A stretch of 10,753 bases of DNA, taken from Burkholderiales bacterium RIFCSPHIGHO2_12_FULL_61_11 (lineage in GTDB: Bacteria; Pseudomonadota; Gammaproteobacteria; Burkholderiales; Burkholderiaceae_C). The notes under the pieces are model-generated. The model was not told the origin of the DNA. It did not search any database and saw nothing but the letters and a program-made list of their open reading frames with translations. The position numbers were made by a program, and so were the translations under genes. The stretch covers positions 20,893 to 31,645 of the forward strand of contig MERZ01000016.1 in NCBI GenBank assembly GCA_001770785.1, in the 5' to 3' direction. Below are positions 6,055 through 10,753 of this stretch, one piece after another (the stretch's first letter is position 1; the number at the start of each line of letters is the position of its first letter).

Positions 6055-8201
6055 TGAAAACAATCAAGTACGAACTTGACAACGGCATTGCCACCCTGAC
6101 GTTTGACAAACCCGGCTCCAGCGTCAACACCCTGTGCCTGCAGTGGCAGGATGATTTGAGCGCAGCCACGGCACAAATCGTCAGGGAGCGGGACGCTATC
6201 CGGGGCATCATTCTGGCCTCGGCTAAAAGCAGTTTTTTTGCCGGTGCCGATCTCAAGGCCTTGATGCGTCTCAAGCCCTCAGATGCAAGCGCCATGTTTG
6301 CCGAAATCGAGCGAATGAAAAAGAATTACCGCACGCTCGAAACGCTGGGCAAGCCGGTCGTGAGCTGCCTTAACGGCGCAGCGCTGGGCGGTGGCTGGGA
6401 GGTGGCGCTGGTTGGCCACTATCGCGTGGCGGTCGATGATTCGAAGATCCAGTTCGGCCTGCCGGAAATCACGCTGGGGCTGATCCCCGGCGCCTCCGGC
6501 ATCACCAAAATGACACGCCTGCTGGGGTTGATGAGGGCTCAGCCCTACATTCTGGAGAGCAAGCTGTTCAACCCACGCGAGGCGCTGGCCCTGGGCCTGG
6601 TGCATGAGCTGGTGCCCGACGCTTCGCATTTACGCGCCAGCGCGCTGGCCTGGATTGCAGCCAACCCCAGGGCGCAACAGCCCTGGGATGCCAGGGATTA
6701 CAAAATCCCCGGCGGTACACCGGCCAACCCCAAGATAGCCGCCGCGCTGAGCGTGGCGCCTGCCATGCTGAAAAAATCCACGCGCGGCCTTTACCCGGCC
6801 CCGGAAGCGGCCCTGGCGGCGATGGTCGAAGGCGCGCAGGTGGACTTCGACACCGCGCTGCGCATCGAGAGCCGCTATCTGGCCAGTGTGGCGGTCAGCC
6901 CGGTCGCCAAGGCCATGATCAATACCTTTTTCTTCAACCTGAACGCGATCAAGTCGGGTCAGTCGCGACCCAAGGGCATGGCACGGTTCAAACCGCAAAA
7001 GGTCGGAATTCTGGGTGCCGGCATGATGGGCGCGGGCATCGCGTACGCGCAGGCCAGCAAGGGCATTGCCACTGTGCTCAAGGATGTCAGCCAGGACAAG
7101 GCCGAGGTGGGCAAGGCCTACAGTATCAAGGTGACCCAGCCGCGCGTGAACAAGGGCCGCATGAGTGCCGAGGATCAAGCCACCCTGCTCTCGCGCATCA
7201 CCGCTACCGACAAGGCGGCCGATCTGGCGAGTTGCGATCTCATCATCGAGGCTGTGTTTGAAAGCCGTGACCTGAAGGCCCAAGTCACCCGGGAAGCTGA
7301 ACCTTTACTGGCCCCGGGCGGCTTTTTTGCATCCAACACCTCGACCCTGCCGATCAGCGGATTGGCGAAGGCGAGCGCCCATCCGGAAAAATTCATCGGC
7401 ATTCACTTCTTCAGCCCGGTTGACAAGATGAAGCTGGTCGAGATCATCCGCGGCCAGCAGACCGATGATGAAACCGTGGCGCGCGCCTTTGACTATGTGC
7501 AGGCGCTGGGCAAAATTCCCATCGTGGTCAACGATTCGCGCGGCTTTTACACCAGCCGCACCTTTGGCTCCTTTGTCATGGAAGGTGCGGCCATGCTGGG
7601 CGAAGGCATTCCGGCCGCAGTGATTGAAAATGCCGGAATCCAGTGCGGCATGCCGGTCGGCCCGCTGGCGGTGCTCGACGAAACCGCGCTGTCGCTGGGC
7701 GTTCATGTGCTGGACCAGACCCGCGCCGACTTCAACGCCGAGGGCCGCACCTACATCGCCACGCCGGGCGAACTGCTGATGGAGCGCATGGTCAAGGAAT
7801 TCAATCGCCAGGGCCGTGCCGCGGGCGCGGGCTTTTATGACTACCCGGCGGATAAATGCGCCAAAAAGACGCTATGGCCCCAGCTCAAGCCGCTGTTCGA
7901 AAAGCCTGGCATCGCCTGGGACATCACCGACCTGAAAGACCGCCTGCTCTACCGCCAAGCCGTTGAAACCGCCCGCTGCCTGAGCGAAGGCGTTCTCACC
8001 GCCGTACACGATGCAAATATCGGCTCCATCTTCGGCATCGGCTTTCCGGCATGGACGGGGGGCGCGATGCAGTTCATTTACGGCATGGGCATGAATGCCT
8101 TCGTTCAGCGCGCCGACCAGCTGGCGACGCGGTTCGGACCGGGTTTTGTGCTCAACGACAAGGTCAAGGCCGCGATCAGGCAACATCAGCCGGTTTACTG
8201 A
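6054..8201 (+). CDS. Fused enoyl-CoA hydratase / 3-hydroxyacyl-CoA dehydrogenase (FadB/FadJ type)
   Basis: This encodes 715 residues, the usual size of the beta-oxidation alpha subunit. Residues 1-190 form the crotonase domain: oxyanion-hole segment FFAGADLKAL (61-70), and catalytic Glu116 (GAALGGGWE) and Glu138 (FGLPEITLG). A linker leads to the NAD-binding domain KVGILGAGMMGAG (GxGxxG at 321-326) and the dehydrogenase part with SNTSTLPI (427-434), His451 in IGIHFFSPVDKMKLVEII, and NDSRGFYTSR (493-502). The C-terminal dehydrogenase domain repeat runs to the end. It hydrates trans-2-enoyl-CoA and oxidises the product to 3-ketoacyl-CoA, the substrate of the upstream thiolase. ATG 6054 is firm because GGAGG lies about 8 bases before it. 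The crotonase loop after Glu138 reads PGASGITKM where E. coli FadB has PGFGGT. Confidence 0.95.
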   Translation: MKTIKYELDNGIATLTFDKPGSSVNTLCLQWQDDLSAATAQIVRERDAIRGIILASAKSSFFAGADLKALMRLKPSDASAMFAEIERMKKNYRTLETLGKPVVSCLNGAALGGGWEVALVGHYRVAVDDSKIQFGLPEITLGLIPGASGITKMTRLLGLMRAQPYILESKLFNPREALALGLVHELVPDASHLRASALAWIAANPRAQQPWDARDYKIPGGTPANPKIAAALSVAPAMLKKSTRGLYPAPEAALAAMVEGAQVDFDTALRIESRYLASVAVSPVAKAMINTFFFNLNAIKSGQSRPKGMARFKPQKVGILGAGMMGAGIAYAQASKGIATVLKDVSQDKAEVGKAYSIKVTQPRVNKGRMSAEDQATLLSRITATDKAADLASCDLIIEAVFESRDLKAQVTREAEPLLAPGGFFASNTSTLPISGLAKASAHPEKFIGIHFFSPVDKMKLVEIIRGQQTDDETVARAFDYVQALGKIPIVVNDSRGFYTSRTFGSFVMEGAAMLGEGIPAAVIENAGIQCGMPVGPLAVLDETALSLGVHVLDQTRADFNAEGRTYIATPGELLMERMVKEFNRQGRAAGAGFYDYPADKCAKKTLWPQLKPLFEKPGIAWDITDLKDRLLYRQAVETARCLSEGVLTAVHDANIGSIFGIGFPAWTGGAMQFIYGMGMNAFVQRADQLATRFGPGFVLNDKVKAAIRQHQPVY

Positions 8202-8221
8202 GGCCGAATGGCCAATCCCTC

Positions 8222-8246
8222 AATTACTTGACTCAGTCAGGTAATT
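8222..8246. promoter_or_regulatory. Operator-like 25-bp palindrome
   Basis: The arms are AATTAC-T-TGACT and AGTCA-G-GTAATT around a central C at 8234. Eleven of twelve position pairs are complementary; the remaining one is T opposite G. There is no following T-tract, so it is a poor terminator. Its length and symmetry suit a dimeric winged-helix (MarR-type) operator, and it sits 15 bp before a MarR-like gene fragment. Its left half, TTACTTGACT, also occurs at 4714-4723 ahead of the thiolase gene. The regulatory role is inference. Confidence 0.5.
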
Positions 8247-8261
8247 GGGGGGAAGACCGAC

Positions 8262-8459
8262 GTGCGCGTGCTGTACGAGCTGGCGCACTGCCAGCAGACC
8301 ACGGCCACCGAGCTGGGGCGTAATCTGGCACTGGACGCCGGCTATTTGAGCCCGTGGTCCTGCGCGATCCGCAACCCGGCGACTTGGGCCGGGTGGTGCG
8401 GCAGCATGGCGAAATTTATGCGCGTGAGTACGGCTGGAACAGCGAGTTCGAAGCGCTGG
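8262..8459 (+). pseudogene. Remnant of a MarR-GNAT bifunctional regulator
   Basis: Two pieces in different frames survive. At 8262-8351 the frame reads VRVLYELAHCQQTTATELGR and then NLALDAGYLS, the helix-turn-helix part of the MarR half of fused MarR/N-acetyltransferase proteins. At 8354-8459, two bases out of phase, it reads VVLRDPQPGDLGRVVRQHGE and then IYAREYGWNSEFEAL, the start of the GNAT half of the same protein type. In intact proteins roughly 100 residues (the wing and dimerisation helices) separate these pieces; here they abut, so an internal deletion has removed them and broken the frame. The normal N-terminal 30-40 residues and nearly all of the acetyltransferase are also gone. It cannot make a working regulator. 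Confidence 0.8.
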
Positions 8460-8588
8460 CCGTGGACCAGTTTTGCACGCATCGTGGCACGCTACTCGGG
8501 CGACGCTCGTGTTTCGCCATTGCCCAGCACCGAGCACTTTCGCATCATGGCCTACGCGCAATTGACCTGGCGCGAGTCCCTGCGCGAC
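8460..8588 (+). mobile_element. IS4-family transposase fragment (N-terminal scrap)
   Basis: The frame reads PWTSFARIVARYSGDARV, then PLPSTEHFRIMAYAQLTWRE and SLRD, which I recognise as the conserved N-terminal region of IS4-family transposases (the part before the catalytic DDE domain, usually LPWTSFxRIVxRYGGD and EHFRVMAFAQLTWRESLRD). About 43 residues remain. The transposase start and the whole catalytic region are missing, and I see no inverted repeats or target duplication. It begins exactly where the GNAT fragment stops and happens to share the frame of the MarR fragment, so a false 120-codon reading frame spans all three pieces. It is inactive. Confidence 0.8.
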
Positions 8589-8620
8589 GTCGCTGGCAGC
8601 CCGCGGTGCGGCGGGAACCG

Positions 8621-8634
8621 GTGATAATTGGCGC
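8621..8634 (+). promoter_or_regulatory. Extended -10 box placed for a leaderless transcript of the first CHR gene
   Basis: GTGATAAT (8621-8628) is followed by six bases and then the ATG at 8635. There is no Shine-Dalgarno sequence. A -10 box at this distance puts the transcription start on or next to the A of the ATG. The same GTGATAAT-N6-ATG arrangement precedes rlmB. No clear -35 box is visible. Confidence 0.5.
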
Positions 8635-9219
8635 ATGAATGCCCTGCCCATCGAAGAAGAAGCCGCGCACCCGCAACCCCAATCGCTAACTGACCTCTTT
8701 GTTTCCTTCACCCTGCTGGCGCTGCAGGGCTTTGGCGGCGTGCTGGCCATTGTGCAGCGCGAGCTGGTGGAAAAAAAGCGCTGGATGACGCGCGAGGAGT
8801 TCATCGAAGACTGGGCTGTGGCGCAAATCATGCCGGGGCCCAATGTGATCAACCTTTCACTGATGATTGGCGGGCGCTACTTCGGCCTCAAGGGTGCCAT
8901 GGCGGCGCTGGCGGGCATGCTGACGGTGCCGTTGGCAATCGCGCTGCTGCTGGCGCTGGTTTATGCCCAGTTTGGCGGGCACCCCGGCGTGGCGGGCGCG
9001 CTGCGCGGCATGGCCGCGGTGGCCGCCGGCCTCATCGCGGCGACTGGCCTGAGGCTGTTCGGCGCGCTGAAAAATAACGTACTGGGCCTGCGCCTTTGCA
9101 TCGGATTCGGCGTGCTTTGCTTTGCCGCCATCGCGCTGCTGCGCTGGCCGCTGGCCTATGTGCTGCTGGGCTTGGGCAGCGTGGCCTGCGTCCTGGCGTT
9201 CCGCAAGCTCACGCCATGA
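8635..9219 (+). CDS. Chromate transporter (CHR family), N-terminal-type half protein
   Basis: This encodes 194 residues, half the length of a classical ChrA and typical of short CHR proteins that work in pairs. A short polar N-terminus leads into LFVSFTLLALQGFGGVLAIV (21-40), then QRELVEKKRWMTREEFIEDW, and the CHR signature MPGPN (66-70) in AQIMPGPNVINLSLMIGG. Hydrophobic segments follow at about 88-112, 120-145, 152-168 and 172-190. The family exports chromate by proton- or sulfate-linked exchange in the inner membrane. The true substrate here is unproven, since no chrB or other resistance gene is adjacent. Its stop overlaps the start of the partner gene by 4 bp (ATGA). The start has no ribosome-binding site but has a -10-like box 6 bases upstream. 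Confidence 0.92.
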   Translation: MNALPIEEEAAHPQPQSLTDLFVSFTLLALQGFGGVLAIVQRELVEKKRWMTREEFIEDWAVAQIMPGPNVINLSLMIGGRYFGLKGAMAALAGMLTVPLAIALLLALVYAQFGGHPGVAGALRGMAAVAAGLIAATGLRLFGALKNNVLGLRLCIGFGVLCFAAIALLRWPLAYVLLGLGSVACVLAFRKLTP

Positions 9220-9800
9220 CGGAGCCACTGCACCTGGTTTTCGGCGCACGCGACTGGTTTGACCTGTTTTTGCATTACCTGTCGCTGTCGCTGCTCTCCA
9301 TCGGCGGAGCCATCACCACGGCGCCCGACATGCACCGTTTTCTGGTCGACAAGCAGCACTGGCTGCTCGATTCGCAGTTCAACGCTTCAATCGGCATTGC
9401 GCAGGCCGCGCCCGGACCAAATGTGCTCTTTATCGCCCTGCTGGGCTGGAATGTCGGCGTGAATGCGGGCGGCATGTTGACCGGCCTGCTGGGCGTTTTC
9501 CTCGCCATGCTGGGCATTTTGATTCCCAGCACCACGCTGACCTATTTGACGGCCCAATGGGGCCATCGAAACCGCGAATTGCGGGCGGTGCGGGCTTTCA
9601 AGCAGGGCCTGGCGCCCATCGTGGTGTCGCTGCTGATCGCCACCAGCTGGATTCTGGCCGGCGCCAACGGCAGTTCGCTGAAAGACTGGCCGGTTTGGCT
9701 GCTCACGGCCGTTACCGCCCTCATCGTCTGGCGCAGCAACATTCACCTGCTCTGGCTGCTGGCCGCGGGTGCGCTGCTCGGCTGGTTTGGCTTGATCTAA
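9216..9800 (+). CDS. Chromate transporter (CHR family), C-terminal-type half protein
   Basis: This also encodes 194 residues. The domain begins WFDLFLHYLSLSLLSIGGAI (14-32), continues with the amphipathic TTAPDMHRFLVDKQHWL (34-50), and has the signature PGPN at 66-69 in QAAPGPNVLFIALLGWNVG. Hydrophobic segments follow at about 85-113, 131-150, 158-172 and 176-194. It is the second half of a short CHR pair; in characterised pairs both halves are needed for chromate export, and they probably form a heterodimer in the inner membrane. The ATGA overlap with the first gene implies translational coupling and equal expression. The gene ends in TAATGA, only 6 bp from the convergent rlmB stop, and I see no terminator hairpin between them. 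ATG 9216 is preferred because homology starts there. Confidence 0.92.
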   Translation: MTEPLHLVFGARDWFDLFLHYLSLSLLSIGGAITTAPDMHRFLVDKQHWLLDSQFNASIGIAQAAPGPNVLFIALLGWNVGVNAGGMLTGLLGVFLAMLGILIPSTTLTYLTAQWGHRNRELRAVRAFKQGLAPIVVSLLIATSWILAGANGSSLKDWPVWLLTAVTALIVWRSNIHLLWLLAAGALLGWFGLI

Positions 9801-9806
9801 TGAATA

Positions 9807-10568
9807 CTAGGCGCTTGCCGGGCGGCGGTGGCGCAGCGCTTCATACAGGCAAACCCCGCTGGCCACCGAAACGTTGAGGCTCTCCACCGCGCCATGCATC
9901 GGGATGCTGACCAGTTCGTCGCAGGTTTTTCGCGTCAGCAGGCGCATGCCTTCGCCTTCAGCGCCCAAGACAAGCGCCACCGGGCCCTTGAGGTCGACGT
10001 CGTAAATCGTCTTGGGTGCGTCGTCACTGGTGCCTATGCACCAGATGTTGCGCTCCTTGAGTTCACCCAGGGTGCGCGCCAGGTTGGTCACCATGAAATA
10101 CGGCACGGTTTCGGCGGCGCCGCTGGCCACCTTGGCCACGGTGGCATTGATGCCTGCGGCGTGATCCTTGGGCGCAATCACGGCATGGGCGCCCGCGCCG
10201 TCGGCCACCCGCAGGCAGGCCCCCAGATTGTGCGGATCGGTCACGCCGTCGAGCACCAGCAGCAGGGGTTGCTCAGTGCCGGCGGCCTCCAGTTGCTCCA
10301 GCAGCTCATCAAGCGACTTGACCTGGGCCACCGCAGCCACGCGGGCCACCACGCCCTGATGGCCGTGGCTGCCGCACATTTTGGCCAAACGCAGTCCGTC
10401 GGACTCTATCAGCCGCACCCCGGCTTCACGGGCACGCTCGATAAACTGGCGCATGCGGGCGTCGCGTCGCGACACATCGAAAAAAACTTCAAGAACCGAC
10501 TTGGGCGCGGTCTTAAGGCGCACACCGACAGCATGAAAACCGAAAAGAACTTTAGGGGAAGAAGACAT
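9807..10568 (-). CDS. rlmB: 23S rRNA (guanosine-2'-O-)-methyltransferase RlmB (Gm2251)
   Basis: This encodes 253 residues from ATG 10568, close to the E. coli length of 243. It methylates the 2'-hydroxyl of G2251 in the peptidyl-transferase P loop of 23S rRNA, in the cytoplasm. The N-terminal substrate-binding domain starts SPKVLFGFHAVGVRL. The C-terminal SPOUT (TrmH-type) knot domain has all three motifs: DGVTDPHNLGACLR (107-120, with Asn114 and Arg120), LVLGAEGEGM (199-208), and IPMHGAVESLNVSVASGVCL (222-241). It follows lpdA by 10 bp on the same strand. There is no good ribosome-binding site; instead TGATAAT overlaps the lpdA stop, six bases before the ATG, which suggests its own leaderless promoter. 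The frame is also open upstream of 10568, but homology starts at this ATG. Confidence 0.95.
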   Translation of the reverse strand: MSSSPKVLFGFHAVGVRLKTAPKSVLEVFFDVSRRDARMRQFIERAREAGVRLIESDGLRLAKMCGSHGHQGVVARVAAVAQVKSLDELLEQLEAAGTEQPLLLVLDGVTDPHNLGACLRVADGAGAHAVIAPKDHAAGINATVAKVASGAAETVPYFMVTNLARTLGELKERNIWCIGTSDDAPKTIYDVDLKGPVALVLGAEGEGMRLLTRKTCDELVSIPMHGAVESLNVSVASGVCLYEALRHRRPASA

Positions 10569-10574
10569 CCAGGG

Positions 10575-10582
10575 ATTATCAC
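10575..10582 (-). promoter_or_regulatory. Extended -10 box placed for a leaderless transcript of rlmB
   Basis: On the minus strand GTGATAAT is followed by six bases (CCCTGG) and then the ATG of rlmB at 10568. The TGA of the box is also the stop codon of lpdA. The arrangement is identical to that ahead of the first CHR gene. No Shine-Dalgarno sequence is present. Confidence 0.5.
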
Positions 10583-10753
10583 TGCATGTCTTGTGCCTTC
10601 GTATCCGGATCGATAGACTGTATGGGTGTACTGCCATGCGCCACTTCCGCCGCCATGCCAATGGATTCGCCGAGGGTCGGATGCGGGTGAATGGTCTTGC
10701 CGATGTCGATGGCATCGGCGCCCATCTCGATCGCCAGCGCGATTTCACCAATC
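10579..10753 (-). CDS. lpdA: Dihydrolipoyl dehydrogenase (E3), C-terminal end
   Basis: The last 57 codons and the stop are in the window; the rest lies beyond the right edge. The sequence starts [20 protein letters not shown] and continues [20 protein letters not shown]. This matches the end of the dimerisation domain of E3, with the His-Pro-x-x-x-x-Glu segment (HPTLGES) that supplies the catalytic base and its partner Glu to the other subunit. E. coli Lpd has the near-identical TIHAHPTLHESVGLAAEV. The enzyme reoxidises lipoyl groups of the pyruvate and 2-oxoglutarate dehydrogenase complexes, using FAD and NAD. The tail ([17 protein letters not shown]) is variable in the family. Which complex this copy serves cannot be seen here. 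Confidence 0.9.
   Translation of the reverse strand, partial: IGEIALAIEMGADAIDIGKTIHPHPTLGESIGMAAEVAHGSTPIQSIDPDTKAQDMQ

Noticed and set aside
8222..8246. Terminator for the beta-oxidation operon
   Set aside because: The palindrome is followed by a G-run and not a T-tract, so it lacks the signature of an intrinsic terminator.
8262..8624. Single 120-codon gene
   Set aside because: Its parts belong to different protein families and part of the interval is better explained in another frame, so it is a mosaic of remnants.
8220..8852. 210-codon minus-strand open frame
   Set aside because: It is antisense to the decayed region and to the CHR gene and has no recognisable content.
1..10753. CRISPR arrays, tRNA or rRNA genes, phage defence clusters
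   Set aside because: I saw no spaced direct repeats, no tRNA-like cloverleaf sequence, no rRNA sequence and no defence-type proteins in the window.

Overview
The window looks like chromosomal DNA of a GC-rich betaproteobacterium, most likely Comamonadaceae (Rhodoferax/Polaromonas-like). The grounds are base composition, protein style and an intergenic repeat core I associate with that family; I ran no search. The ends carry housekeeping genes and the middle is mostly small operons. Several decayed stretches lie between the operons.

Layout. 1-873 (-): N-terminal part of a YgiQ-type radical SAM protein, cut by the window edge. 1022-1483 (-): CHRD-domain lipoprotein. 1666-2165 (+): two small lipoproteins of unknown function in tandem. 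2336-2761 (+): secreted YXWGXW-repeat protein, ending at a strong bidirectional terminator shared with the convergent operon 2836-4240 (-), which encodes a FrnE/DsbA-type thiol oxidoreductase followed by a glutathione S-transferase. 4241-4752: about 510 bp without a convincing gene, with repeat and insertion-sequence-like traces. 4753-8201 (+): fatty-acid beta-oxidation pair, a thiolase followed by a fused enoyl-CoA hydratase/3-hydroxyacyl-CoA dehydrogenase, overlapping by one base. 8202-8634: decayed region with an operator-like palindrome, fragments of a MarR-GNAT regulator and a scrap of an IS4-family transposase. 8635-9800 (+): two half-size CHR (chromate transporter) proteins overlapping by 4 bp. 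9807-10568 (-): rlmB. 10579-10753 (-): C-terminal end of lpdA.

How the genes work together. The thiolase and the FadB/FadJ-type enzyme together supply the hydratase, dehydrogenase and thiolytic steps of beta-oxidation. The two CHR proteins probably act as one heteromeric transporter. The DsbA-like and GST proteins are both thiol-linked and probably co-transcribed. rlmB follows lpdA on the same strand, with its probable promoter laid over the lpdA stop codon.

I did not find a convincing undescribed system. The best second-look items are the mosaic regulator/transposase scar at 8262-8588 with its orphan palindrome, a shared GTGATAAT-N6-ATG start arrangement at two genes (probably leaderless), and the abnormal 5' end of the thiolase gene.
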